Assembly (NCBI GenBank): GCA_019247305.1 | Contig: JAFAPC010000134.1 | Span: 62,001 to 126,000 of the forward strand | DNA length: 64,000 nt | DNA from: Pseudonocardiales bacterium | GTDB lineage: Bacteria; Actinomycetota; Actinomycetes; Mycobacteriales; Pseudonocardiaceae | Reading direction: 5' to 3' | Made by a program: the position numbers and the translations under genes | Part shown: piece after piece, positions 18,785 through 26,138 of the stretch | Layout of the letters: every line of letters starts with the position of its first letter | How positions within the stretch are numbered: the stretch's first letter is position 1 | Notes under the pieces: generated by a model | What the model was told of the DNA's origin: nothing | Database searches by the model: none | What the model saw: only the letters and a program-made list of their open reading frames with translations

Positions 18785-19947
18785 GCCGGTTCTTGTTCGT
18801 GGTGCCGCCGCTGGTCGGGCACATCCTGCCCACAGTCGCTGTCGGAGGGGAGCTGGCCGACCGCGGCCACCAGGTCGCTTGGGCAGGGCACGCCGACACC
18901 CTCGGTCCATTGCTGCCAGCCGGGAGCACGCTGATCCCGGTCGACGCAGACCTCGGTGGCGAGACGCTGGCGCAGGTGCTGCAGCGCTGCCGGGGCCTGC
19001 GCGGGGCCGCCGCATTCCGGTCCTTATGGGCCGATCTGCTGATCCCGCTGGGGGTCTCGATGATGGCCGGTGTTGCGGCCGCGGTGGATGAGTTCACCCC
19101 AGACGTCCTGGTCGCCGACCAGCAGGCGCTGGCCGGCGCGCTGGTGGCCCGCCAGCGCGGGCTGCCCTGGGCCACCTCGGCCACCACCTCGGCGGAACTG
19201 ACCGACCAGTACGCCACCAGGCCCACACTCGGGACGTGGGCGCGGCAGTGCCTGGACGAGTTCCAACGCGGCTTCGCCGTGTCAGACCCTATCGACTTGC
19301 GGTTTTCCGATGACCTTGTGCTGGCGTTCACCACGTCGGCGCTCGTCGGGCCGGGCCGGCGCTTTCCCGACCACTACGTCTTCGTCGGCCCATCGATCGG
19401 TGTCCGGCCCGGTGCGCCGGAGTTTCCGTGGGACTGGCTCGCTGCGGACCGTCAACACGTCCTCGTCTCGCTGGGCACCCTCAACCGGGAGGTCGGCCAG
19501 CGGTTCTTCGCCACTGCGATGGAGGCGGTGACGCCGCTGGCAGACCGTGTGCAGGTCATCCTCGCCGCCCCGCTCGATCTGGTCGACTCACCGCCCAACC
19601 ACGTCCTAGTCCGCGAGTTCGTCCCACAACTCGACCTCCTCCCGCACCTGCACGCGGTGGTGAGCCACGCTGGGCACAACACGGTCTGCGAAGCCCTGGC
19701 CCACGCCGTGCCGCTGGTGGTAGCCCCCATCCGCGACGACCAACCGGTGATCGCGGGACAGGTCATCAACGCCGGCGCCGGCGTGCGGGTGCACTTCGGC
19801 CGGGTCGGCGCCACCGAGCTGCGCACCGCCATCACGACCGTGCTCGACGACCCGTCCTACCGAACCGCGGCCCAGCGCGTCCAAACCTCGTTCGCCGATG
19901 CCGGCGGCGCCATCACCGCAGCCACCCACTTGGAGAAACTCACATGA
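18781..19947 (+). CDS. GT1/MGT-family glycosyltransferase
   Basis: 388 residues, starting in an ATGA overlap with the hydrolase. The N-terminal half has a Rossmann-like start and acceptor-site region FVVPPLVGHILPT (His near 15); the C-terminal half has the nucleotide-sugar signature VVSHAGHNTVCEALAHAVP and PIRDDQP. This is the macrolide/UGT-like GT1 fold, which moves sugar from an NDP-sugar to a small-molecule hydroxyl. It has no membrane span, so glycosylation would occur at the cytoplasmic face. The operon position argues that the polyketide or fatty chain is glycosylated. No sugar-biosynthesis gene is nearby, so a common NDP-sugar is likely. Confidence 0.88.
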   Translation: MSRFLFVVPPLVGHILPTVAVGGELADRGHQVAWAGHADTLGPLLPAGSTLIPVDADLGGETLAQVLQRCRGLRGAAAFRSLWADLLIPLGVSMMAGVAAAVDEFTPDVLVADQQALAGALVARQRGLPWATSATTSAELTDQYATRPTLGTWARQCLDEFQRGFAVSDPIDLRFSDDLVLAFTTSALVGPGRRFPDHYVFVGPSIGVRPGAPEFPWDWLAADRQHVLVSLGTLNREVGQRFFATAMEAVTPLADRVQVILAAPLDLVDSPPNHVLVREFVPQLDLLPHLHAVVSHAGHNTVCEALAHAVPLVVAPIRDDQPVIAGQVINAGAGVRVHFGRVGATELRTAITTVLDDPSYRTAAQRVQTSFADAGGAITAATHLEKLT

Positions 19948-20990
19948 ACGATCCCTTCGCAGCCCGCCGACCGTCCTACCAGGCGGAGCTGGCCCGCGGC
20001 GTCGAACGCTTCCTCGAACCACGCCGGGATACCTGTCCCTGGTGCGGATCCACTGACCTGTCGATCCGGCTGCGGACCTGCGACCTCATCCAGCGCAAAC
20101 CCGGCCGGTTCACCCTGGAGCAGTGCGGAGCCTGCCGGCATATCTTCCAAAACCCCCGGCTCACCCCGGCCGGGTTGGGCTTCTACTACCGGGACTTCTA
20201 CGACGGCCTCGGCGAGGAGATGACGGAGAAGGTGTTCAACGCGGCTGGGCGCTCCTACCGCGGACGGAGCACCATGCTCAAGCCGTTCGCCAGACCCACA
20301 GCATGGCTGGACGTCGGCGCCGGCCATGGCCACTTCTGCCAGCACGCGCGCAAAGTCTGGCCGGACACCGTCTTCGATGGGCTGGACCAGAGCGTCAGCG
20401 TGGACCAGGCGCAGCTACGCGGCTGGATCGACCACAGCTACCGGGGAGAGTTCGTCGCGCTCGCCGACGAACTGGCCGGCCGGTATGACGTGGTCAGCAT
20501 GCACCATTATCTAGAACACACCCGGGAACCCCTCGACGAGCTGGACGCTGCGGCCAAGATTCTCCCCGCTGGCAGCCACCTGCTGATTGAGCTGCCCGAC
20601 CCCGAGTCGTCCTTCGGCCGCGTGCTCGGCCGCTGGTGGATGCCGTGGTTCCAGCCGCAGCACCAGCACATGATTCCGGTGCATAACCTGGTGCGGGCGC
20701 TGGCCGACCGGGGGTTCTCGGCGGTGGCCATCGAGCGTGGCGCGGCCCACCAGGGCGGCGAGTTGTTCTTCAGCCTGGCGCTCGCCCTCATCGCCGCCGC
20801 CCCCGACCCGCGACTGCCGTGGCTAACCACCGAGCCGACGCGCTGGCGGCGGCTTCGGCACACCCTCGTGTGGGCGGTAGGCCGGCCGTTGCTGGTGATC
20901 CCGTACCTGCTCGACGAGCTGCTCAGCCACCTGATGCGCCGCACTCGCGGCGGCAACGCCTACCGGGTGCTGGCCCGCAAGGACGGCTGA
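19944..20990 (+). CDS. Zinc-ribbon class I SAM methyltransferase
   Basis: 348 residues; the ATG overlaps the previous stop. Residues 35-70 hold two CxxC pairs (CPWCGS and CGAC) that form a zinc ribbon, followed by the SAM fold with LDVGAGHGHF (motif I near 120), HHYLEHTREP and LPDPES. The architecture resembles actinobacterial methyltransferases that act on lipids or sugars, with the ribbon as an accessory domain. The C-terminal 70 residues are Arg- and Leu-rich, with a hydrophobic stretch near PLLVIPYLLDELL, which could bind membrane or lipid. In this operon it probably methylates the glycoside or the chain; O- or C-methylation cannot be decided. Confidence 0.8.
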   Translation: MNDPFAARRPSYQAELARGVERFLEPRRDTCPWCGSTDLSIRLRTCDLIQRKPGRFTLEQCGACRHIFQNPRLTPAGLGFYYRDFYDGLGEEMTEKVFNAAGRSYRGRSTMLKPFARPTAWLDVGAGHGHFCQHARKVWPDTVFDGLDQSVSVDQAQLRGWIDHSYRGEFVALADELAGRYDVVSMHHYLEHTREPLDELDAAAKILPAGSHLLIELPDPESSFGRVLGRWWMPWFQPQHQHMIPVHNLVRALADRGFSAVAIERGAAHQGGELFFSLALALIAAAPDPRLPWLTTEPTRWRRLRHTLVWAVGRPLLVIPYLLDELLSHLMRRTRGGNAYRVLARKDG

Positions 20991-20992
20991 CG

Positions 20993-21877
20993 ATGACCGT
21001 GACGGCCCAAGCAGGCGACCTGTCGGGGACGGCGCTCTACACCTCCCAGGTGTGGGCGTGGGGTGAGCTCTCCCACGCGCATCTGTTCGCGAGCCCGGAG
21101 GCCAAGCGCGTGTTCGACACGACCAACGCGGTGCTCGCGGCAGCGAGGGTCTTCCATCGCAAGCTCCCGCCGCTGCGCCATGCGCTGCTCCATCGCCACG
21201 CGATGATCGATCACCTGATGCACACGTCGGGCTATCGACACGTCATCGAGCTGGCGGCGGGGTTTTCCCGACGAGGCGCCGCCGCAACGAGCGACCCGCG
21301 CGTGCGGTACACCGAACTCGACTTGCCGCCCATCGTTGAGCGCAAGCGCGACCTCCTTCAGCGCACCGACGAGGGTCGCGCGGTGCTCGCGCGGCCAGGG
21401 TTGCGCCTCGTCGAGGGCGACGTCGAGACCGTGGCGCTCGAACCGTTCGTGCACAGCGGCGAGCCGGTGTTCGTGATCGCGGAAGGTCTGCTGATGTACC
21501 TGACCGCTGACGCTCGCCGTCGCCTGTTCACCAAGGTGCGCCAGCTCGCGGCCATCGCCGGAGGGCTGCGATTCGTTTTCGATCTGACGCCGACCTGCGA
21601 GGAGCCCGAGCCGGGCCTCGTCGGGCGGGCACTGGAAGCAGCGATGAAACGCTCCACCGGTGGGCGGGGCTGTGAGCGCGACGCGCCGACCCGCGAGACC
21701 ATCATGACCGCGCTTGCCGAGGCGGGCTTCGATAGCGTCGAGGCCCTCGTCTCGAGCGATCTCGCGCACCTGTGGAACTTGCCGCAGCCCCATCGGCGAA
21801 CGCATGTCGTGCTGTTCGTCGCGCAAGCATCGTCGCGAACCACTCCACCGTCTTCACCCGGTCGCGACGAAGGGTAG
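20993..21877 (+). CDS. LCM/PPM1-family SAM methyltransferase
   Basis: 294 residues, starting 2 bases after the preceding stop, so it is co-transcribed. The leucine-carboxyl-methyltransferase family is recognised by the spaced motifs VIELAAGFSRRG (SAM loop), YTELDLPPIVERKRDLL and FVIAEGLLMYL with the acidic and aromatic residues expected. Members in actinomycetes methylate oxygen of small molecules. It is the last gene of the continuous biosynthetic operon, so it is the second candidate methyl tailor. The substrate is not visible from sequence. Confidence 0.82.
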   Translation: MTVTAQAGDLSGTALYTSQVWAWGELSHAHLFASPEAKRVFDTTNAVLAAARVFHRKLPPLRHALLHRHAMIDHLMHTSGYRHVIELAAGFSRRGAAATSDPRVRYTELDLPPIVERKRDLLQRTDEGRAVLARPGLRLVEGDVETVALEPFVHSGEPVFVIAEGLLMYLTADARRRLFTKVRQLAAIAGGLRFVFDLTPTCEEPEPGLVGRALEAAMKRSTGGRGCERDAPTRETIMTALAEAGFDSVEALVSSDLAHLWNLPQPHRRTHVVLFVAQASSRTTPPSSPGRDEG

Positions 21878-21985
21878 TTAGCTGGCCTCATTCTGTAACG
21901 ATGGCCCGCCGCGTGCCGATCTCCTGGGTACCGGCACCTGGCGGGTAGGGGCCGGCTGACGCACCAGCTGCTGGAGAGAGGCGAG

Positions 21986-22462
21986 ATGACCGTAGCCCCC
22001 ACGCTCCCCCAGATCGAGCAGCCGGCCTCCCCCACCGGCACGCCGGTCCCGCATCAGCGGTGGATCACCACCGGGGTGCTGCTCGCGTTCCTGGGCGCCG
22101 TCGTCGCTAACCTCGCCATCATCGCCGGCATCGTTCACCACCACGATCCAGCCTTGACGGCCACAGCGCACCTCCAGGTCCAGACAGTTCCCGCGTCGTC
22201 GCCCACCCTGCCGCCAGGCTTGGCGACCACGTTCGGTGCGGGCGCCTTCCTGGTGGGCACGAACATCGCCCCGGGTACTTACCACACCACTGGACCCTCT
22301 GGGCACCTGGACTGCTACTGGGAGCGCCTCAAGGACGCCAACGGCGGCACCAACTCGATCATCGCCAACAACCTCGGGCGCGGCCCGGCCACCGTGACGA
22401 TCACCACCAGTGACCGCGCGTTCCAGACCCGCTGGTGCAACCCCTGGACAAAAGTCAACTGA
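21986..22462 (+). CDS. Membrane-anchored extracytoplasmic protein, unknown function
   Basis: 158 residues from an ATG with GGAGAGAGG upstream. A Pro-rich cytosolic N-terminus of about 25 residues is followed by one membrane span (WITTGVLLAFLGAVVANLAI), a linker and a small domain with GTNIAPGTYHTTG and two Cys that could form a disulfide. The GTxIAPGTY motif recurs in actinobacterial surface proteins of unknown role. It lies 108 bases after the methyltransferase gene on the same strand; it may be read through from the PKS operon or have its own promoter. Confidence 0.65.
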   Translation: MTVAPTLPQIEQPASPTGTPVPHQRWITTGVLLAFLGAVVANLAIIAGIVHHHDPALTATAHLQVQTVPASSPTLPPGLATTFGAGAFLVGTNIAPGTYHTTGPSGHLDCYWERLKDANGGTNSIIANNLGRGPATVTITTSDRAFQTRWCNPWTKVN

Positions 22463-22637
22463 CCTCCCGCGGTGGACCACAGCCGACCAACGAGGACAAT
22501 CAAGGCCTCAGGTGCCGGCCCAGTCTCGGGCCCAAGCAGGTGGGCCACCGCGTTCGAAGTGCACGAGTAGCAATCTCCTCGGCCGCTCTCACGATGTCGC
22601 CGGTGTCATACTCGCTCAGACCACAGCTGACGCGTCG

Positions 22638-22746
22638 AAGGTGCACAAGCATCATAAGTCCCCGCACGCCCGCCCCACAAGGTGCACAAGCATCCATAAG
22701 TCCCTCTGCGGGTTACCTGTGAGGTGCATAAGCATCCATAAGTCCC
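22638..22746. repeat. Three spaced 24-base direct repeats
   Basis: The unit, roughly GGTGCACAAGCATCCATAAG followed by TCCC, begins at 22640, 22681 and 22723, so the period is 41-42 bases. The first copy lacks one C and the third has T for C in the middle. The intervening 17-18 bases differ from each other. On the minus strand a frame through them repeats GTYGCLCT. The spacers are too short for CRISPR. Confidence 0.6.
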
Positions 22747-22778
22747 CGGTCTGCCCTGTCGGGCGGCCCGTTCCGGCA

Positions 22779-22955
22779 AGCACCACCAGCCGTTACCCAA
22801 CCATGCTCCTGGGTGCCCCTCCTGCTCCTGGGTTGCCGAGTTCGACAGCAGAGCTGACCGCCGGCCGCCTAACAGCTCTGTGGTCGAACTCGGCAACCCA
22901 GGAGCAGTCAGGACTCGGAAAGGAAGAGACGACCACCGCATACGATCTTGAAACG
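22779..22955. repeat. Dispersed repeat, copy 1, with 24-bp perfect hairpin
   Basis: Arms at 22823-22846 and 22883-22906 are exact reverse complements (24 bp), extended inward by about 7 bp (GCAGAGCT region), around a GC-rich loop. Sequence outside the hairpin, including CAGTCAGGACTCGGAA and GAGACGACCACCGCA, recurs at 52240-52440, so the repeated unit is about 170-180 bases. No transposase or long open frame is inside. It could be a miniature inverted-repeat element or a structured RNA. Confidence 0.7.
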
Positions 22956-23149
22956 GCCGTAGGATACAGGCGACGTGGGTTCGCGAGTACCAGCGCGGCA
23001 CTACTGAGTGTCGCATCAGCTGTCCTTATTTCGCATTCTGCGGTGGGGGTCATCCCTCGAACCGCTACTGTGAGCACAGCCGGATGGACGGCACCGAAAC
23101 CGACTACTGCCGCAAGGCAAGATTGCGCTCATGGAAGGAGTGATACGTC

Positions 23150-23509
23150 TTGCCACACGACACGAGACCGCTCGCCGACCGGATACGCGACCATGACACT
23201 GGTTTCCGTGAGTTACTCAAAACCTATCTGCGTTGGGCCACCGATAAATGGGATAACAGGCCAGGAACCTTATTCAGAAGTCTCCGGTCCGTGGGCTGGC
23301 TCGTGCCCGTCGGCGACGTGAAGCGGTGCTTGATCGCCGAAACTGTGGCGTGGCCGTGCACTCCCGCACGGCCACGCCACAGTTTCGGCGATCATGAAGG
23401 TGGGTCCCTGCCTGCGGTGCTACCAGAGAACCGTGCCGTCGACGTCGGCCAGCCCAGAGTTCTGAATAATGCTCCAGTATGGGATAACTGGGACAATCGT
23501 AGGCGGTAG
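23150..23509 (+). CDS. Doubtful small frame, possibly a truncated gene
   Basis: A TTG preceded by GGAAGGAG opens a 119-codon frame. The first 60 residues (HDTRPLADRIRDHDTGF, then LRWATDKWDNRPG) have a plausible amphipathic composition, but the second half runs through the 29-bp palindrome at 23331-23394 and is probably not native. I recognise no family. It may be the remnant of a gene cut by the palindrome. Confidence 0.25.
   Translation: MPHDTRPLADRIRDHDTGFRELLKTYLRWATDKWDNRPGTLFRSLRSVGWLVPVGDVKRCLIAETVAWPCTPARPRHSFGDHEGGSLPAVLPENRAVDVGQPRVLNNAPVWDNWDNRRR
23331..23394. repeat. 29-bp perfect palindrome with 6-base loop
   Basis: The left arm 23331-23359 (starts TGATCGCCGAAACTGTGGCG) and right arm 23366-23394 are exact reverse complements around ACTCCC. 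As RNA it would be a very stable hairpin. It has no T tract and no flanking gene end that would need a terminator on the plus strand; the pentapeptide-repeat gene ends at 23519 on the minus strand, 125 bases away, so a terminator for that gene is possible. Confidence 0.8.
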
Positions 23510-23518
23510 GTCGGGGTG

Positions 23519-24181
23519 CTAATCGCACACTGTTAGGCCAGCTTCGATCGCCAGTTGATCGGCAACCGAGGCTGCTTGTTCGGCGGTGATCAATGCGCCT
23601 CGCAGGCCAAGCAAACCTCGCGCGCCGGCCAGCCGCGACATCCGCAGATCGCACCCCTTTGCGTTCGCGGCCGTAAACTCCGTATCGGCGAAGTCGCAAT
23701 CCAGAAACACCACGCCGGACAGGAACCCACTGATCACCGTCTCGCGGAACGAACACCCGACGAATGCTGCGATACCTTTAACCTTGTCGATGTGAATCAC
23801 GGCGAAGTCCAACCGGCAATCCGCCACGTACAGATCGCTCGCCTGCTCGATCGAGAGCTGAAGACCGATCGCTCGACACCGCAGAAGTTCAGCTCGACGG
23901 ACCGTCAGTTGCTGGACCGACGCATTGGACAAGTCCACGTCTTCCAGTGTCGTGTCAGTCAGCGTCACCGGGCCAAGATAGGACCCGGAGAGATCGACGC
24001 GACGCACCACGGAATGCGCCACGGACCCCTCGCCCGTTACCCCCGCTTGCTCGCCCGCGTCAACGAGCGAATACTCACAATCAAATTCACCCTTGAAGTC
24101 GGCTGGCTCCGCGCTCAACTCGTCACGATCTATCGACGGACGTTGGATCGACCGACCCTCAGTCAGCTCGCGAAACTCCAC
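23519..24181 (-). CDS. Pentapeptide-repeat-like protein
   Basis: 220 residues. From about residue 65 the sequence shows the five-residue periodicity of a right-handed quadrilateral beta helix (VDLSG, LEDVDLSNASV, LRCRAIGL, FLDCDFADTEFTAANAKGCDL). The N-terminal 60 residues are acidic and not repetitive. Such proteins include DNA-mimic gyrase protectors (MfpA/Qnr) and many of unknown role; the acidic head would suit a mimic, but that is inference. It stands alone beside the repeat-rich gap. Confidence 0.65.
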   Translation of the reverse strand: MEFRELTEGRSIQRPSIDRDELSAEPADFKGEFDCEYSLVDAGEQAGVTGEGSVAHSVVRRVDLSGSYLGPVTLTDTTLEDVDLSNASVQQLTVRRAELLRCRAIGLQLSIEQASDLYVADCRLDFAVIHIDKVKGIAAFVGCSFRETVISGFLSGVVFLDCDFADTEFTAANAKGCDLRMSRLAGARGLLGLRGALITAEQAASVADQLAIEAGLTVCD

Positions 24182-24343
24182 ACCCCGACCCTAACTGGTC
24201 GCCTCCGGGAGTCCGTCGGGGCCTGTTGCGGTTGGTAGCGGTGGCCTTGGCAAACCTTGCGGTGCCCCAGCGGGTTGCATCGCGAGGCTGTCGCGCTCGG
24301 GACGGCGGCACCTCCGGTAATCCCGGTTGCGGTCTGACACGCC

Positions 24344-24382
24344 GGACGGCCCCTGTTCGATGCCCGCTAGCAGGGGCCGTCC
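24344..24382 (-). terminator. Hairpin after the DUF397 gene
   Basis: A 12-bp perfect stem (GGACGGCCCCTG with CAGGGGCCGTCC) around a 15-base loop lies 13 bases beyond the stop of the DUF397 gene on the minus strand. It is a good position for an intrinsic terminator of the regulator/DUF397 transcript. Confidence 0.6.
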
Positions 24383-24395
24383 GGGTGTCGGTCGA

Positions 24396-24587
24396 TTAGT
24401 CGAACTCGCCAGCACGCACGCTGGCGGTGAACACTGACCACTGCGCCGTGGTGACCATCAGGACCGGGCCGGTCGGGTTCTTGCTGTCCCGCACGGCATG
24501 GTGCTCATCGCCGAGGTCGACGACCTCGACACAGTCCCCCTCGTCAACGCTGCGGCTGCTCTTACGCCATATCAGATGATGATGCAT
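24396..24587 (-). CDS. DUF397 protein (WhiJ-system partner)
   Basis: 63 residues with the DUF397 pattern: WRKSSRS, CVEVVDLGDEHHAVRDSKNP, then VLMVTTAQWSVFTASVRAG. These small proteins travel with DUF5753 helix-turn-helix regulators in actinomycetes (the WhiJ type, studied in Streptomyces development) and are thought to modulate them. It is the second of two DUF397 genes behind the regulator at 24889-25767, with a hairpin after the stop. Confidence 0.85.
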   Translation of the reverse strand: MHHHLIWRKSSRSVDEGDCVEVVDLGDEHHAVRDSKNPTGPVLMVTTAQWSVFTASVRAGEFD

Positions 24588-24682
24588 CGGATGATGCTCA
24601 CTCTGCTCGCTGAGCGAGCGCCGTGATCAGGGCCAGGCTCTCATCGTCACCGAGAGCCTGGCCGCGGGGCCGGCCGTGCAGA

Positions 24683-24877
24683 TCAGTCGAACTCGCCCCC
24701 GCTGACTGCCTCTACAAAAGCGGACCACTGGACCGGACTGGCGATCAGCACCGGTCCAGTCGGCTGCTTGCTGTCGCGAACAATCATGCAATGTCCGCGA
24801 CGGGCCACCTCTACGCAGAGATTCGACCATCCACTGTATGTCGATCTGATCCATTGATGGCTGGTGTCGGTTTGCAT
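24683..24877 (-). CDS. DUF397 protein (WhiJ-system partner)
   Basis: 64 residues: STYSGWSNLCVEVA, MIVRDSKQPTGPVL and WSAFVEAVSGGEFD fit DUF397, though the first motif is diverged (WIRSTYSG for WRKSSYS). It starts 11 bases after the stop of the DUF5753 regulator, so the two are co-transcribed. The 95 bases between it and the next DUF397 gene hold no other gene. Two DUF397 copies behind one regulator suggest duplication of the partner. Confidence 0.82.
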   Translation of the reverse strand: MQTDTSHQWIRSTYSGWSNLCVEVARRGHCMIVRDSKQPTGPVLIASPVQWSAFVEAVSGGEFD

Positions 24878-24888
24878 CCGTCTTCACC

Positions 24889-25767
24889 TCACCCCTCCGA
24901 TTGATGCAATAGCTCCTCCAGCCAATTCAGACTCTCACTGGTCGTTAGAGCCTGGGCGCGGAGAAGATCCCATAGCTGGCCAAGCTGGCTCACGATTTTC
25001 TGATCTTCGACTACCTCGCCTCCGATAGCGTGCTCAAAGTATCCGAATGGAGGTGCCACATCGCCGGGAAATCTCAACACCGCAAAGCAACCCGACATGC
25101 TGGGGTGCAGGCCGCCGACGCGCGGGTCTGGTGTGTCCAGGTCGGCAGCGAAGGGGATCACATGTAGCGACACATTCGTTAGCTGGATCACCTCTATGAG
25201 GTGGATAAGCTGCTGGACAGCCACCTCCTTATCTCCAAGAAGACGACAAAACGCAGCCTCAGACACAATCGTGTTAACCGTTAGCGTGCCCTCTTCTAGT
25301 AGTCGCTGTCTATCGATGCGCGTGGCTAGTAGCCGCTCCCTTTCGTCGGCGGTGAGGAGCTGTTGCGCGACTAGATGCACGCGCCGTGCATATGCCTCAG
25401 TCTGTAAGAGTCCCGGGATCAGTTCGCCGTCAAAGCTGCGAATGCTGCTGGCGTCACTTTCCATATCGAGATAATTACGAAGCCATCGTGGTAAGCGATA
25501 GGAGCTTCTGGAGCGTCGCTGTTTCGCTTTTGCCCGCAGTTCTTCGAGTGGCTCATGCTGCTCGATGGGCGCGTTGTACAGCTGGAGGAGCGCCGCGAGT
25601 TCGAGCCGGGTGAGGCTGGTGACCCCGTTCTCGATATGCCCGATCTTGGACTCGGCGCAGTCGATCACGCTTGCTGCATGCGCTCGCGAGACCCCGGCCT
25701 GCGTGCGCAGCCTCCTCAGTGCCTGACCTAGCTGTCGACGGGGCACGCGGAGGTCCGACGGTGACAT
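24889..25767 (-). CDS. XRE/DUF5753 transcriptional regulator, WhiJ-like
   Basis: 292 residues from the ATG at 25767, where the helix-turn-helix begins (LGQALRRLRTQAGVSRAHAA, then ESKIGHIENGVTSL). The remainder is the DUF5753 domain (IPGLLQTEAYARRV, LATRIDRQRLL, ISEAAFCRLLG-like core, FGYFEHAIGGEVVED). WhiJ-type proteins repress or activate development genes together with DUF397 partners. A perfect palindrome 49-66 bases upstream of the start could be its own operator, shared with a small divergent membrane frame. A farther upstream in-frame start is unlikely because the extension is Thr-rich and crosses that operator. Confidence 0.88.
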   Translation of the reverse strand: MSPSDLRVPRRQLGQALRRLRTQAGVSRAHAASVIDCAESKIGHIENGVTSLTRLELAALLQLYNAPIEQHEPLEELRAKAKQRRSRSSYRLPRWLRNYLDMESDASSIRSFDGELIPGLLQTEAYARRVHLVAQQLLTADERERLLATRIDRQRLLEEGTLTVNTIVSEAAFCRLLGDKEVAVQQLIHLIEVIQLTNVSLHVIPFAADLDTPDPRVGGLHPSMSGCFAVLRFPGDVAPPFGYFEHAIGGEVVEDQKIVSQLGQLWDLLRAQALTTSESLNWLEELLHQSEG

Positions 25768-25815
25768 GGGGCGGATCTTAGCTGCATCTGTGTCCGGCCA
25801 CTTTCTAGTGTTGCG

Positions 25816-25833
25816 ACTCTTAGCGCTAAGAGT
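25816..25833. promoter_or_regulatory. 18-bp palindromic operator candidate
   Basis: ACTCTTAGCGCTAAGAGT is a perfect palindrome lying between the divergent starts of the DUF5753 regulator (25767, minus) and a small membrane frame (25859, plus). It is AT-richer than its surroundings, typical of a promoter-operator region. Autoregulation by the WhiJ-like protein is the simplest reading. It is not the CIRCE heat-shock element. Confidence 0.55.
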
Positions 25834-25858
25834 TAGTGTGTGAAGTGCGCGGCCGATC

Positions 25859-26005
25859 GTGGTCATAACGGTGGCGCTCGTCGTGTTGCTGATGGTCGTG
25901 ACAGTACTGGCGACCGTGATCATCCTTCGCCTACCGGCCGCCACCGCGCCTCTGCGGGATCACCCGTGGGTTCCGCCCCCTCAGTGCGTTACCACGTGCC
26001 ATTGA
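25859..26005 (+). CDS. Possible 48-residue membrane protein
   Basis: From a GTG at 25859 a 48-residue frame contains one strong membrane span (VALVVLLMVVTVLATVIILRL) and ends with a short Pro-rich tail bearing two Cys. No clear ribosome site precedes it. It is divergent from the WhiJ-like regulator across the palindrome. It could be an effector controlled by that regulator or a chance frame; the clean hydrophobic pattern is the main support. Confidence 0.4.
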   Translation: MVITVALVVLLMVVTVLATVIILRLPAATAPLRDHPWVPPPQCVTTCH

Positions 26006-26138
26006 CGGCATCTACGCAGCCTCTGAGGCCCTCAGTGTCCACCTGGCAAGTCCTCCCGCACGGGTTGCGGAGTTGGTGTGCCTGTTCTCGTCAGTCGAGC
26101 AGGCGAGTGGTGACGGTTCGATGGGCGACGCGTTGGGC

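Larger units (their letters stand above)
22463..23518. other. 1056-base repeat-rich gap
   Basis: No convincing full gene is present. It contains three spaced direct repeats (22638-22746), a dispersed repeat with a 24-bp hairpin (22779-22955), a doubtful frame starting at a TTG at 23150, and a 29-bp perfect palindrome (23331-23394). The GC content is visibly lower than in the PKS operon. It looks like a repository of small mobile or decayed elements. Confidence 0.6.
25768..26138. other. Divergent control region between two regulators
   Basis: Apart from the 18-bp palindrome and the small membrane frame, bases 26006-26138 show nothing I can assign. Confidence 0.4.

Noticed and set aside
22638-22746. 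CRISPR-like array
   Set aside because: Only three imperfect units, spacers of 17-18 bases and no cas genes; true spacers are about 30 bases or more.
22410-23321. 303-codon frame on the plus strand
   Set aside because: It runs through the direct repeats and the hairpin element and changes character repeatedly; only chance absence of stops keeps it open.
25816-25833. CIRCE heat-shock element
   Set aside because: The palindrome lacks the TTAGCACTC/GAGTGCTAA arms with a 9-base spacer and is far from any chaperone gene.
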